DNA from: Viscum album
Lineage: Eukaryota; Streptophyta; Magnoliopsida; Santalales; Viscaceae
DNA: 64,000 bases
Direction: 5' to 3'
Assembly (NCBI GenBank): GCA_963277665.1
Contig: OY728122.1
Coordinates: 1,541,276,868 to 1,541,340,867 of the forward strand
This document shows, piece after piece, positions 11,258 through 23,810 of this stretch. A program made the position numbers and the translations under genes. Positions within the stretch are counted from its first letter, which is position 1. Each line of letters starts with the position of its first letter. The notes beneath the pieces were generated by a model. That model ran no database searches. It was not told the origin of the DNA and saw only the letters and a list, made by a program, of their open reading frames with translations.

Positions 11258-12873
11258 CTAGTGACCACCACATTGAAACATGGTACAAAATGGGGCACTT
11301 TGTGGAACAAAGTAGTTGTTACTAAGAATCACTTTTTCATGGGTATAACCAAATCCGAATTTGTTTCTCAAAGGTCGTATTTGAGAATACATTTTATCAA
11401 AATTTTCTTTACCACAGGTAAAGTTTGATAAACACTTCTTTAAGGAAAAAATTTCGGACTTCAGTTTTATAACCAAGTTTTTATCTTCAAAATCATTAGA
11501 TTTAGAACTATATCTAGGCTCGAAGATACTTCTCTTAGAAATTACTTTTTCTATCTCCTTAGAAAGCTTGTTCCTCTCATAACATACTTCCTCAAGATTT
11601 TTTTAAATATTTATAAAATCAGCATTATTCTTATCAAGATCATTGGTAAGATCTGATATTTCTTTTGTAAGAATAGAGTTCATAGAGTTTGCTTTATCAA
11701 GATTTTTATTGAGTTTAGAATTCTAAATTTCAAGAAGTTCAGCAAACCTAGAAACTTCTTCATAGGTAGGTGAAGTATTTTCTTCATCATAAGAGGATTC
11801 TTCATCTGAAGAGTTATAATACTTACTATCATTAGAATTTAAAGAAAAATTGGTCAAAGATTCAGAATTTCGTACCTTATCCATAAAGAAATGATTTTCA
11901 ATAGGTAATATGGCTATAAGACCAAGATTCTTCTGTCCTGAAGATTCATAATCAGAAGATTCATCTGAAGAGTCACAACCACTGGCACTCCAGGTGTCAT
12001 TTTCTTTCAGAACTTTCTTAGCTTTGGTTTTGTAATACTTCTTTCTATTCCTCTCAGAATGCCTTTCTTTCCTTTCTTTATTTTTGAGAAAAGGGCAATC
12101 TGGTATAATATGTCCAGCTCTATTTCATTCATAACAAGTAACTTCTCCATCTTTTCTATAATTCCTTTCCTTTTTCTTATACATGAATTGGAAATTTCTC
12201 TGGCCAACTATCTTGTTCATTCTTCAGTCAAGATTTGCTAACTCATTCTCAGAGACTTCACTCTCACTAGATTCGGATTGGATTATAACTTTCTTAGACA
12301 TGGATCTAGTTACTCTCTCAGGAGTCTTAGCTTTCATATGATTTGATGTTGTTGTAAAAGCAACAATACCATTCCCATTCTTCTTTTTGATGTTGTCAGA
12401 ATCTCTCTTCATTCTTGTTTCATGTTGGAGAAGAGTTCCGAATAGCTCATGAAGAGAAATTTTAGTGACCTTCCTAATCTCATCTATAGTTGTTTTCTTT
12501 GATTCCCACTCATTAGGCATAATATCAATTATCTTATCCACAAGTGCATCATCATCTAACCCTTTTTCTTCTAGATAAAATTATCTGCTTCAAAAGAAGA
12601 TATTTGGAAATATATATTTCTAGTCATTGAACAAAGTAAAGTATTTCATACCGTATAATTGAGTTGATACTCTTGCTTTTCCTGGTTAGTGAATGTTCTA
12701 ACTACTTTATCAGGAATTTTATAATCACCAGTAAGCATAATGAAGTAATCCACTCCAGTATTGATAACAAAAGTCTTCATTCGATCTCCCCAGTACTCAT
12801 AGTCATTACCATAAAAGATTGGTGGTCTTGTAGGATTTATATTGTCAATAGAACCAACATTAACTCTTTCCAT
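11258..12873 (-). pseudogene. S gag with zinc knuckle and coiled-coil linker (deleted, frameshifted)
   Basis: The likely start is ATG at 12,871-12,873. The N-terminal segment contains RPPIFYGNDYEYWGDRMKTF, typical of plant copia gag. The next recognisable part (12,541-12,224) is the end of the gag core (MPNEWESKKTTI..., then LHELFGTLLQHE). Only about 100 bases separate them, so the middle of the core is missing. A CCHC zinc knuckle lies around 12,100-12,140 but is out of frame with the longest open frame there. A Lys/Leu-rich coiled-coil linker with several frameshifts runs 11,258-11,900. Gag would form the particle and bind RNA. Confidence 0.8.
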
Positions 12874-13056
12874 TCTTTAAAAAAACATGGAAACAAAACT
12901 TATTAGTACTAGACATTTGTAACCACAAAGTTCGGAATGATAATGTCCAGAATGATAAAGTTCAGAATGATAATGTTCGGAATCGAGGAAGAAGAAGAAA
13001 GGAAAAATGAGCAAGAAAAACTTATACGTGAGTATGAGTATTTCAGAGACCTCCTA

Positions 13057-13066
13057 TGATACCAAT
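13057..13066 (-). promoter_or_regulatory. Primer-binding site of S
   Basis: The minus strand reads ATTGGTATCA immediately after the 5' LTR. It matches the tRNA-iMet-type primer site used by most plant LTR elements. Confidence 0.85.
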
Positions 13067-13816
13067 TTTAGGATCGAAATAATGATGTAGATTCTCAATA
13101 TACAAGAGGGGGTGAATTTTACACTTTAAAAATTCCTTTGGAACCTTTAAAGTTGGTTACTGATAACAATGTTTTCCTTAGACAAGGAAAGTACTGAGTT
13201 TAACAAAGTTAAACTAAGCAGATTCACAACACCTCTAACACCAATTGGAGAATTGGAACTAAGGTTTGCAATATGATATTCTACCTTAAAGCGTATAGAA
13301 TCTAAACTTATCAGGGTACAAGTGTAAGGGAATATAAGAAGTTTATACTTTCCATACAATGCGATATGCAGCAGAAAAACTAGTAGTAAAACTACAAGTA
13401 ACAAGATATAAGTCTTTTAACCCAAAGAGAAGGGTATCCAAAAACATTGGATAAAGGTCTCTTGATTTATACTTTCAAGCAAGTCTGTCTTACCCACACC
13501 AGGGTAAGCCCTTGACACGAAGATCAGAATCTCTCTCTTGTTATCCCCACAAGCCCTCAACTTCAAGGTAGTTGGAACCTCTGTCTTTTTCAGCTAGGAA
13601 TCCCTCTAACTTCAAGGTAGTCGACACCTCTATCTTTCTATCCCTGGAAGTCCTCGAATGAAATCACAAACATTCTAAGTCGCACAATGCAATCTGAATG
13701 AGCGGTTCAGTACACACAAGGCGTGAAAAGCGTCTCTCTATAGAAATCACCTTAACAGCGTGTGGTCTCTAGATTGATCAACTTATTTCTTCTTTTTGAG
13801 CTCTTTAAAATGAGCT

Positions 13817-13826
13817 CCTATTTATA
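13817..13826 (-). promoter_or_regulatory. TATA box of S 5' LTR
   Basis: The minus strand reads TATAAATAGG. The matching place in the 3' LTR is TATAAAAAGG at 3,419-3,428. The palindromic minisatellite lies about 330 bp or more upstream. Confidence 0.65.
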
Positions 13827-14158
13827 GAAAAACTTCCAACAGTCGGCTCCCTCTTCCAACGATCATATTTTCCATGAAATTCGGAGGGAGCTGTACCTGT
13901 GTAACTCAATCAACGATTAATTAGAAATAGAATAGACGACATCGTTTTATAACAAACCATGTATAACTGAATGCACGACATCATTTTGAAATGAAGCATA
14001 AGTAAGTAAAATCTAATCAATATTTCGGAGTTTAAGAAAGTCAAAATTTTAGAGTCTAATCAAAATGAAATTTGGAGTCTATGTTAAGAAATGTTCGGAT
14101 TCTGTTTTATAGGAATTCGGAGTCTGGTTTCACCAGAGATCGGAATCTGAACTTGCAG

Positions 14159-14492
14159 CGTTCGGAGTCGAACTACTTAAGATTTTGGAGTCGAACTACT
14201 TAAGTGTTCAGAGTCTAACTCCTTAAGAGTTCGGAGTCGAATTGCATAAGACTTCGGAGTCAAACTACTTAAGAGTTCGGAGTCAAACTACTTAAGAGTT
14301 TGGAGTCGAAGTTCATAAGAGTTCGGAGTCGAACTGTTTATGAGTTCAGAGTCGAACTTCTTAAGTGTTCGGAGTCGAACTATTTAATATTTCAGAGTCT
14401 AACTGCTTAAGAGTTCGGAGTCGAACTGCTTAAGAGCTCGGATTTGAACTACTTAAGAGTTCGGAGTCAAACTTCATAAGAGTTCGGAGTCC
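14159..14492. repeat. 23-bp palindromic minisatellite in S 5' LTR (about 14.5 copies)
   Basis: It has the same unit and same length as the array at 3,760-4,094 but different point changes in individual units. Copy number has therefore been kept since insertion while units drifted. Confidence 0.88.
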
Positions 14493-14746
14493 AGAATTCA
14501 GATTGTAAAACAGAATGCTCTAAATCTTTACATTATATGGCTCCGGGATTTTGGGTATGAATCCGTTTTTTTTACTTAAGGAAAAAATTGATATGTATAA
14601 GAAAATCTATGTTAGGGTAAATTTAGTTGAAGAATTAAATTTTCCTTATGGAGGTAAAACAGACATTTGCTTAAGTATAAGGTGTTTGTGATTTTCAAAA
14701 TAAGAAGGAATGAAAAAGACGTAAGGAAAACCTTATTGAATCAACA

Positions 14747-14751
14747 ATCTA
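14747..14751. repeat. Target-site duplication of S, right copy (atcta)
   Basis: It matches 2,659-2,663. The X LTR sequence resumes immediately after it, in register with 33,763. Confidence 0.88.
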
Positions 14752-15359
14752 TAACAATTATTTTAATCTCATTCTAATATATATTATGTCAATTTCATTA
14801 CGATCTAGGGTATAAAACAAGGTAACTCTACTACTTCATGTAAATAGAATAGGCAGTCCACGAATCCACAACCTCAAAATCTTTCTAATGTTCTTTGCAT
14901 GAGAACAGGTCAACACAATGGATCAAGATCACCTCTCCTACAATGTCTTATATCATAGATAGATTGACACTTCTTTATTACACCAAAATAGGGGTTGCTC
15001 TTGTAGTAGGAATAATCCATGGAAAAAAATCCAAGGATCACAGTTTGATTATACAAATCCTATGGGAGGAAGAACTTTGGGTGTCTAGTTCTGGGGAAAA
15101 CAAAGAAGTAAGAACAAGGCAGAAGGTATCTAGACCTTTTGAAAATAAAAACATAGCATCAGTTTTGATAATATTTTATATTTTCCATTAATGATATATC
15201 TAGTCAAGATTACATGGTTTGAACAAGTAAAGGCACTTTGACACTAAGGAAAATTAAGACAGGATTTATGGGATTTGAATCTTCCTTAAATCTCTTAAAA
15301 AAGACCATAAATTCATTTTATGTCAAATAAAATATTAAATGGTCAAAACTGTAGGCTGT

Positions 15360-15625
15360 TAGAAACATTGTTCACATCTGTCTCACTAACAACACTATTC
15401 ACAAATGACTCATCGAAAGAAATGTTCAGAAATGACTCACTAACAACACTATTAAGAAATGACTCCTCGATAGAACTATTCACAAATGACTCACTGACAT
15501 AAATGTTCACAAATATCTCCCTAATAGCACTATTCACAAATGACACACTGACATCATTGTCAACAAATGACTCACTGATAGCACTGTTCACAAATGACTC
15601 ACTAACAACACTATTCACAAAACTA
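15360..15625. repeat. 27-bp minisatellite in X left LTR
   Basis: There are about ten imperfect copies of a unit like TTCACAAATGACTCACTGAC plus AACACTG. The 27-bp period is nine codons, and most units stay open on both strands (LFTNDSLTT on +, VVSESFVNS on -). It lies near the U3 start of the LTR on the minus strand. The partner array is at 34,383-34,775. Confidence 0.85.
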
Positions 15626-15749
15626 GAAACACTATTAACTGATTTGGAAATCTTGAAATGTATTAGGAATAAGCCACCTTGACCTCCCAGAAAACCTCAA
15701 ACACCCAATTTTCAAAAGGGAATGGACCAGAGAGTTCAATACCATTACA

Positions 15750-15782
15750 TTAGATACCTCTAAAAACATTCTCATCTATGAG
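15750..15782 (-). promoter_or_regulatory. Polypurine-tract region of X
   Basis: The minus strand reads TTTTTAGAGGTATCTAA and then TGTAATGG, the start of the 3' LTR. It aligns with the better tracts of Z, Z2 and Y. It is weak on its own; placement next to the LTR supports it. Confidence 0.5.
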
Positions 15783-16079
15783 AATCCAAAACCATCTCAG
15801 AGAGGAAACAAAAAAGGGGTCTGAATCAACACCCTTTCAGACACTTATCATGTATTTTTCCACTAAAGGAGATCCGCTCCTTCAAAAAAGAACATGTAAA
15901 ACCATAGGAAAACCACAACCAGATCATAAGCACTCTCTTGGGGAAGATACCTCTCAAAATAGATCAAGATATAACAAGCAACAAAAAAAATCCATCTCAT
16001 TAATAGGAAAGGTCTACAACTAGAAAACAAACATAATTACAAGAAAAGAGTTAAACATAAAATAGTTTGGGGTACTTAG

Positions 16080-17560
16080 TGTATATCTGTTACTCAAATT
16101 CCCTGGTACTCTCCTCTGTGCCACCTTGCCACCACAAGACACAAACCAAGGGGATTACATGCCCATGAAACACATTCTCCTTGCATTCCTAGATCTCTAT
16201 ATTCTTCTTGTCAAAGATTGCATCATCATAAACATTGATCTATCCCCAATCAATGATGTGATAGTTTTCATGAAGATAACAATAGTGTTGTGACATGTGA
16301 AAAACATCTTGTATCTTGATTATCTATTGGGGAAGCGATACTTGATACGCCATGGTTCCAACATGATCCAATACCTTGAAAGGCCTAAAAAACTTCAGAG
16401 AAAGCTTACTCCAACAACCACACCATAAATTACCATGACGAGGAGTCACCTTCAGAACCATGTGACCCCCAATGTCAAATTACAATGTTCTCCTCCTATG
16501 ATCATCATAGGATTTCTGTTGATCTTGAGAATCCTTCATCCTCTCACAAATCTCTTGAACCATCTATGTCGTATTATGTACTAGTTCCAACCGGAGAATT
16601 ACATAATCTACAACCCTAGTCCAACAGAATGGATAATGGAAAGGTTGGCCATACAAGGCTTCAAATGTTTCCATACTCATTGTGGAGTAGAATTTGTTAT
16701 TGTAGGTGAACTCTACCAAGGGTGAGTTCCTCATCCACAAACCTCTAAAATCAATGACAAAAAATCACAACATGGATTCAAGATTCTAGATGGTCCATTT
16801 TGTTTGACCATCCATTTTTGGATTAAAAGTAGTGAGAAGGCATAACAGAGAACCCAAAGCTAGGGACTCCGTGAAGTGACACATCCTCCTCCAGATACTT
16901 CCTTGACAATACCTCCACTAAGCTCAACTCCTTGATCTGTATGAAGTGGGATGATTTCATCAAATTATCCACTACCCCCCATATAGAATTATAGACTCAC
17001 TGATCTCGAGGTAAACTGGTAACAAAGTCCATCAATATTTCCACCCACATCCGCTGAGGAACATCTAACAGCTGTAGAAAATCACTGGGAACATAATGAT
17101 TGGCCATCACCTTCCTCCAGACCAAATATCAAGACACAAACTCTAAAACTACATGCTTTGACCCAGTGCAACAAAATTGTCTCCTCAAATCTCGGTACAT
17201 ATTTGTTATTCCAGGATGTACCGCTAAGGGAGAACTATGAAACTCTTTGAGATCCTTATCACGCCTTGCTAGAGGAGCGAAAATTATTCCCTGAAATAAC
17301 AGTAGGTGTGGTTCTTCCTCAGACCAACCATTAGGGGCCTTGACACAAACAACTCGTTCTCACAAGACCTCCACATCAAGATCCACCAACATGGAATCTT
17401 CCTCCCGCTTCACCAAAAATTACTACACCATAATCTAAAAAATACAACCTCTAGCCCCAACTAGTCCCATATTAAGATGTAATATTGAAAGTTCTTCTAT
17501 TACTATCCATGAATCAATTGATTCCCATACTACTTCACTAAGTGACTTCCTTCTTAGAGC
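16080..17560 (-). pseudogene. X integrase remnant
   Basis: This is a degraded gypsy integrase. Recognisable minus-strand fragments are the C-terminal FRPLKVLDHVGTMAYQV-like segment near 16,340-16,400, VEFTYNNKFYSTMSMETFEALYG near 16,650-16,720 (shown here by family pattern), and a MDFVTSLP-like stretch with the first catalytic Asp near 17,015-17,040. The frame is broken many times and no stretch over 60 codons is open. The N-terminal zinc domain region (17,150-17,400) is barely recognisable. Confidence 0.7.
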
Positions 17561-18750
17561 ATCTTCATCAACATTCCCCTCACTAGCGGTATATGATATT
17601 TTGAAGTCATAGTCATGTAAGAACTCTATCCACTGATGTTTTCACAAGTTCAAGTCACACTGAGAGAAAAAATACCTTAGGATTTTATGACCAGTGAAGA
17701 CCACAAAGCATTCTACGATGTGGTAATGTCTCTACAACTTTAAGGAAAACACCATTGTTCCCAACTCAAAATATTCATTGGAATAGTTACACTCAAGGGG
17801 ATGTAACTACTGAGTCTCATAAGAAATGACTGATCTATGCTCCATTAGAACGTATCCTAACCCCAAAAGTGAAGAATAAAAAAACATTTAATGGAATCCA
17901 TTCTACAGGAATACAAATAATTGGAGAACTGACCAAATTCTCCTTCAGATACTCGAATTCTACCTAACACTGATCAGTACATATGAATTTATAATCCTTT
18001 CTGCTCAACACTATAAGAGGTGTCAAAAACTTGGAGAAATCATCTACGAACCTCATACAATAGCCTCGAATACTAGGGAAACTTCACACCTCCACCACTA
18101 TCTTGGGGGATTCCCATGAAAAAATAGATTCTATCTTTGACGGATCCAGAGCTACTACCTAATGGGATATAACATGCCCCATGAAATGAACTTCTTATTA
18201 CCAAAATTCACACTTAGACAACTTCCCAAACAACTGCTATCAAATAAGAACTCCCCAAATGGCACGCAAATGCTCTGCATGCTCCTCCTCTAGCGCAGAA
18301 AACACAAGGATATCGTCAATTAAGACCAACATGGAATTATCCAAGAACTCATGGAACACAATGTTTATCAACCCCATGAACACAGCTGGAGCATTTATCA
18401 CACCGATAAACATCACAAAAAAAAACTCATAATGACCACGATGACAACAGAAAGTAGTCTTTGGGATATCCTCATAACTCACATGAATATGATGATATAT
18501 TGACTACAAATCGATATTCGGGAACCAAGTTGAACCCTTCAGTTTATCGAATAAATCATAAATACATGGAATAATATAGTGTTTATATACTATCAATTTG
18601 TTTAAGCAATGATAATTGATACAATACCATAAAATACTATCAACCTTCCTTATGAACAACACTAGTGCGCCCAATGGTGACATACTCGACCAAACAAAAA
18701 TGAACTCCAAAAGACCATCAAGCTCTATACAAAGCTCTCACAACTCATAA
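17560..18750 (-). pseudogene. X reverse transcriptase and RNase H remnant
   Basis: RT fragments at 18,710-18,504 (SPLGALVLFIRKVDS, then LNKLIVYKHY) and 18,482-18,240 (DIPKTTFCCHRGHYEF, INAPAVF, then LIDDILVFS with the DD pair of the active site) are clear gypsy motifs. The family Y/F-x-DD is LIDD here. RNase H follows toward 17,600, with a decayed RHY segment and the Asp-His pair before a run like LRYFFSQ. Stops separate all pieces. Confidence 0.8.
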
Positions 18751-20470
18751 GGCATCATCCAATATGGATATTGTGAGATATGAGACATTCTTAGCTATAG
18801 CTTGATCCCAAAGTAGATCTCCCATCCATGGGCTAACACTACAACCTCTTATATAAAGACATCAAGGTACTCTTCCACAACCCTTGGAAATGATGACTGC
18901 TGAACCTTTGACAAACTCATCATAAGAATATCCATCAAGGAAGATAAGGATGAAATATTCCACTGACCCATCTGAGGGTATCACTCTTCATCCAACAATG
19001 CTAGCTCTCCATCAATATCAAAGAACACCACCTATCTACAAATGAAATCCATAATATCTTACACCATATGAAACCAATCCATGTTGAGGATGAAATCATA
19101 TGGTTTTATCCATAAACATAGGAAATCTCCTTAGGATCGATGCTTCACCAGCACTATCTCATAGTCTCTATATACTTTAAACAAGTCTTCTCAACCTCTA
19201 AATGGAATAGTCAACTCCAAGGGCACTGGAAGCCTCTCTACCTCATATCCCAAAGCATGAATAAGTTTAGGTGATATGATGTAGTGTTTCACTCCCCATT
19301 CAAACAAGGAATACCCCCAAGTAGAAAACAAGAAAAGGGTACCTCAAACGAAATCTAGCTCACTCAATGATGGTAATGCTAAAGCATAAAGCTGGCCAAA
19401 ATCTGTTCCATGGCCTCTATGACCCTGATGATGGCCACCACCACGATGAAAGTATGATCTCTGAGGATGACGAGCATCCTAGGGATGTCCTATGACTGTC
19501 CTATCTTCTCTCTACTAATCTAAGATGGTGCAACTAACTACTGCTACCTGGGAAAAAAATGCCTCAACATAGGAATCAAAAGTGGAACAACTGATGCACA
19601 CAGACTTATCAGTAAGGTTTGGCACTCTCACTACTGATGACCTTGGCCTCCACAAGAAAAATAGGGGCTTGATCCCATAAAATAGGTCCAAGAGACTCTT
19701 CCCCTGGAGAAATGATATACTAAGGGCTGGGACATACACCCAGCCAAATGAAAACAATTATTTACTGAAAACTGGAAACCCCAGACTACAACTATGATTC
19801 ATGAGGAATCATAATGAATCCCATCTCATACTGATCCATTTTTGTCTAACAACCTCTCGAAGACCTCTTTCCTTTCCAGCACCTCAATATATATCTTCAG
19901 CATAAATGGGGTGACCTGGCACTAGATATATGGACACAAATCATCCTTGAAATGACTTTCCCTAGCCCCCTCATCTGGAATTAGGTCTAAAGAATATCAC
20001 AAAAGGTTCCTGAAATGGATTCAAAACTCTCGAACATTGTAGCTCCTCTGTTGAAGAAAAGGAACATCCTAGTGATATGAAGTCTTCACCAAGAAGGAAA
20101 GAAGATCGAATCTGAACTGTTCTTGGAACTCCTCCCATGATATTTTTGACTCCTCATGATTATCGAGGAATAAGAACCCCCAATTACTCTCTTCTTTACA
20201 CAATATCATCAAAACCAATGACACCCAATGGTCCCTCTAAGCACGTATCAAACTGAATTCTAACATATCCTCCTACACCTAGTCTTCTCTGACTGAATCT
20301 AAAATTGTGGCCTCATACTTATGAATACTCTAGTTCAAAAACTCTCGATGTGTCATCATCCAAGTTTCATCTTCATCAATCTATACTCTATGACGATCTA
20401 CTGGCATAACCTACTGAACATATTCCTTGAGAACCTAATGAGGACATCGACCTGGAGTCAAACCTATAAA
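18750..20470 (-). pseudogene. X gag and protease remnant
   Basis: By position between the RT and the right LTR this is gag plus protease. I see gag-like composition and a possible zinc-knuckle remnant around 19,590-19,660, but no intact motif. The longest open piece (19,757-19,515, 80 codons) is out of any confident frame. The assignment rests mainly on order. Confidence 0.5.
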
Positions 20471-20848
20471 AGAACATATAGTTAGATCTCCAAAACCTGG
20501 AATATGAAAGAACTAACATTTATTAATTAATTGTTCTCGTTTATTCATTTTCGGTTATCCTATCCCAAGGTCTACCCATTCAATCAAAAGCACAAATAAG
20601 ATAATGCATGATCCTTTACTTGGTCTCTACCCTGCAAAAATTATAACATTGTTTAGTGTCCATTGTAAACATAAAGGTCTATGCATCAAATCATCGGGGG
20701 ACCTAAATACCCGTGTCCTATCTAGTCTCCTGTGTTTACAGTTCTTGCTAAACTTAGCTGACACTATTAACCTACGAACCCATGCAACCTCACCGATGCC
20801 TAACTCCAAACTCCATCCTATCCTTCAAACAAACCAATGATAATAATC
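20471..20848 (-). other. X leader between 5' LTR and gag
   Basis: This is non-coding leader by position. Open frames on both strands at 20,604-20,840 have no recognisable domain. An expected tRNA-type primer site at the LTR edge is not recognisable. Confidence 0.5.
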
Positions 20849-21092
20849 ATTCATGAAAAACTATAGACAAAGTGTACCCTTCCTAGGATGGAAATGTGAG
20901 AAAGGTGATAGTGAACCCTGAGTCCTTTCACTAGTAGTCTCGGGGTTGGTGATTAGAACCGAGGGTATAGTAAAGTCAAAAATAGGAGTCATTACCATCT
21001 AAGAGAACACATATGAAAGAGAGAGATAATATAGACACCAACCAACTCATTTTAAGGATATAATATAATATAAATACCAAGTACACATATGA

Positions 21093-21097
21093 AATGT
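21093..21097. repeat. Target-site duplication of Z, left copy (aatgt)
   Basis: The copy aatgt matches 31,489-31,493. The joined flanks align with the uninterrupted X LTR near 388-405. Confidence 0.85.
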
Positions 21098-23339
21098 TAT
21101 TTAATTCCACCTTTTTATAACAAAAATTTTCATTACATTTTAAAAATAGAGGATCTTTAAAGTCTAGTGTCTTTGAAATCCGAAACATAATACATAAAAA
21201 TAACATAAAACAATATTCTAATCCACTCGTAGGTATTCATCATAGATTAATCTTAAGTAAAATTACTGCATCATATAACCTAGAGACATACATCACATGA
21301 AGGGGTGAGCCGAGGGCCTAGTAAGGGAAGCAAGGGAATCAGTTTACATGAGATAACAATAAGAACTTGAAAACATAAAGACATGACCAATGGAAGTATA
21401 GGAATATCATAATGAAAATAACCTGAAACATAACTTGCATTGGTGGCTACAACATTTCATTTATAAATTCATGAACATATCACCAAGGTACATCCCCGAG
21501 GTGTCATAAAAATTACCAAGGTTATTCACCAAGGTAATGTGAAACTTGTCATCTCTAGAGATAATTTCTTTACCCAATGCATTAGACTGATATCAGGGAG
21601 CACCCTTAATATGTCTTTACATTCATGTGATCCACATAGATCATATTCATACATTTCATAAATAACCCATATAGAATAAAAGAAATGAGTTTCATTTCAA
21701 AATCATGACCTTTTAAAAAGTACTTAAAAATACGATCATTATGTCATTTATAACCCATGGAAAGGGAGTGAGGGTAATATTTATATCAATTAAAAAATAA
21801 AATATATCTTTATTTTTTAATTATGAAACACCATAGAAACTAAATAGGTCTAGGTATTCAAATAAATAAAACATGAGAATTTATTGAGAGAAAGAGAGAG
21901 AAATTTTGTGGCAAAATTTCTGCAGCGTAATGACTACGTATAATTATTTTAGAAAATAATAAAAATAGAGGGACAAGGGTCTCCAATCCATAAATGAATC
22001 ATTTTATAGTATAAGGAAATATTAAAATATAAGCAATATTATGGTTAGGAATATTGGATAACATACCACAAGAAAAGGAAACTTGAAAGGAAAGAGAAGA
22101 TGCAATTTCTTTTACAAAAATTCAGCAGCCTAACAACATCACTTAAAATTTCAGAAAACAATTAATGAGAGAAGAATGGGTCTCTCATAATTTTGACATG
22201 AAATGTACAGTATTATGGATATATAAGAACAATCCCCCACAAAATAAAATGGAACTATGAGACATAAAATAAAGGAAGTCATGACATAAAAGAGGAGGGC
22301 GAAAAGATCCCTTACCTTGAAGAGTAACTTTGAAAGCTTGAATTGGGAGGCTTGAGGGAACCTTGGGAAGATTATAGAGAGAGGAGGGAAGAGTTTGGAT
22401 AAAATTAAAGGTCTTTTAGTGAATATGAAGTGGGAGCTTAGGTGGGTTTATATAGAAAAGGAGAGATAATTGGTTATTATTTATGTTTGGGACACCTCAC
22501 AATAATTAAACAAAAAAACCAACCATCCCATGTTTTTTGCCCATGGTTTCTTCCAAAGGGGACAAGAAAAAAATATTTTATAAGGTCAATGGCCTAAATT
22601 CTTAAAATAATAGGGTTTCTTATGTGGAGGTGAGTCACACTCCCAAGGAAAACCATTTAAAAAGACAAAATGTTATATATGTCTTGTAGGGTCCACTAAA
22701 GCTTTGTAAAATAAATCAAACATACCCAAAATCACATTATTTTAATGTTAAAACATATATTGTCCGAATATATAGTTTATAGTATTTTATTACATAACTA
22801 TTCGGTCATTATGTTGTCATAAAACACATTATATAATAATATGATATTTAATTTTTAACTGAAATTTTGACTGTCTTAGAAAATTATGAAAAATTCAACG
22901 TTGGATAATTTAGAAGTCCCAATTCTAGAAATAATATTCATTTTATCTAAATAATTTTCTAAATATGTTAATTTTCACTTTTAAAATAAAAACCGACATT
23001 TATAAAAAATTGATGTGTTTTGACAAAAATGGCTTTCAAACCTTAATAAAAATTACAATTGTATTCATAAAATTATAAGATCATTTATTTTTAATAAAAA
23101 TTTATTTAATAATGATAATAATATTTTATTAAAATATTATTTAATTAAAAAATCCATTAATTCATCAAAATAGATTTCTTTGTTGATTATTTAACAAAAA
23201 ATACTATTTTTGCTTTAAAAACTGTTTACAAAGTAACTATAATAAAATGAAAGTACATTAATTATTATATACAAAAATAAGGTACATAATTATAGTACTA
23301 CGTTACTATTACATAAGCCTTTAAAACACCCGCATAAGA

Positions 23340-23567
23340 CCTTAGGGTAAGGTGCGTGATGGTGACAGACTCTTGGGGTGGCTTGGATAACATCACTCGA
23401 GTGGTAATCTCTATCAACATCCACTTCTGTCGTAGGTGGTTCCTCTCAAGATTAACGCATTAAAGTTCAAATTGGTGTTGGTCAAGAGAAAATCCCAAAG
23501 ATGAAACCACCCTTCAGAGCTCTGATAAATGGGATTTATACGTGGCAAGTCTACTAGATGATGCCAT
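23340..23567 (-). pseudogene. Small LTR ORF, broken copy (Z 3' LTR)
   Basis: The ATG at 23,565-23,567 (MASSSRLATYKSHLSEL) is followed by an in-frame TGA after 17 codons. Beyond it the sequence still aligns with the intact copies at 31,262 and 61,290, including the SLGFSLDQ-like and LERNHLRQKW-like segments, with further stops. It lies 49 nt downstream of the LTR TATA box. Confidence 0.65.
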
Positions 23568-23606
23568 CGCTTCCTTTAGTTGAGTAAAAAGAATTTGTCA
23601 TAGCCC

Positions 23607-23616
23607 TATATTTATA
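23607..23616 (-). promoter_or_regulatory. TATA box of Z 3' LTR
   Basis: The minus strand reads TATAAATATA. The same motif at the same distance from the small ORF occurs at 31,302-31,311 and 61,331-61,340. Confidence 0.65.
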
Positions 23617-23793
23617 CTAATCATGTGATCATTGTACAACGACTATATTAGAAACTATCATAATTTTTAATGGTATTTTAAAATACAAAAACATAAAACA
23701 AAATAAGTGCATATTTTGTATAAAAATTTCACATATTAAGATGTTTAATTAGATCAAGAGGGATTTTCATTAACAAAAGTTTGAGTCATTACA

Positions 23794-23810
23794 TCTTCCC
23801 CCCTTAAGAA
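23794..23810 (-). promoter_or_regulatory. Polypurine tract of Z
   Basis: The minus strand reads TTAAGGGGGGAAGA directly before TGTAATGACTC of the 3' LTR. Confidence 0.85.

Larger units (their letters stand above)
2664..14746 (-). mobile_element. S: Sirevirus-type Ty1/copia retrotransposon with a third gene
   Basis: S is a complete 12,083-bp element on the minus strand. It has two LTRs of about 1.68 kb, a 5-bp target duplication, a tRNA-iMet-type primer site at 13,057-13,066 and a polypurine tract next to the 3' LTR. Internal order 5'-3' on the minus strand is gag, protease, integrase, reverse transcriptase, RNase H, then a 3.6-kb region with an extra gene. This order is diagnostic of copia. 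The wording of the RT and integrase motifs, the long gag-protease linker, the extra 3' gene and the large LTRs fit the SIRE/Maximus (Sirevirus) lineage from general family knowledge. All frames are broken, so the copy is not autonomous as written. Confidence 0.9.
13067..14746 (-). repeat. S 5' LTR (1,680 bp)
   Basis: This is the second LTR of S. The minus-strand end has TTTAGG where the 3' LTR has TGTAGG, a decayed terminal dinucleotide. A TATA box (minus strand TATAAATAGG, 13,817-13,826) would drive the genomic RNA. The 23-bp palindromic array is at 14,159-14,492. Confidence 0.92.
150..15749 (-). repeat. X 3' LTR (left), interrupted by S
   Basis: Segments 150-2,663 and 14,752-15,749 align in order with 20,849-21,097 plus 31,494-34,906. 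Shared landmarks include the blocks at 400-470 and 31,494-31,560, and those at 14,752-14,800 and 33,763-33,810. Between 150 and 2,663 I see no gene. Short open frames at 781-1,044 and 1,147-1,362 lie inside the LTR match and have no recognisable domain. Confidence 0.8.
21098..23793 (-). repeat. Z 3' LTR (2,696 bp)
   Basis: It aligns along its length with 28,779-31,488. On the minus strand it begins TGTAATGACTC. It contains the LTR TATA box at 23,607-23,616 and a broken copy of the small LTR ORF. Otherwise it is AT-rich and non-coding. Confidence 0.9.

Noticed and set aside
12007..12207. 66-codon frame as a separate small gene
   Set aside because: It is an out-of-frame reading of the S gag zinc-knuckle region.
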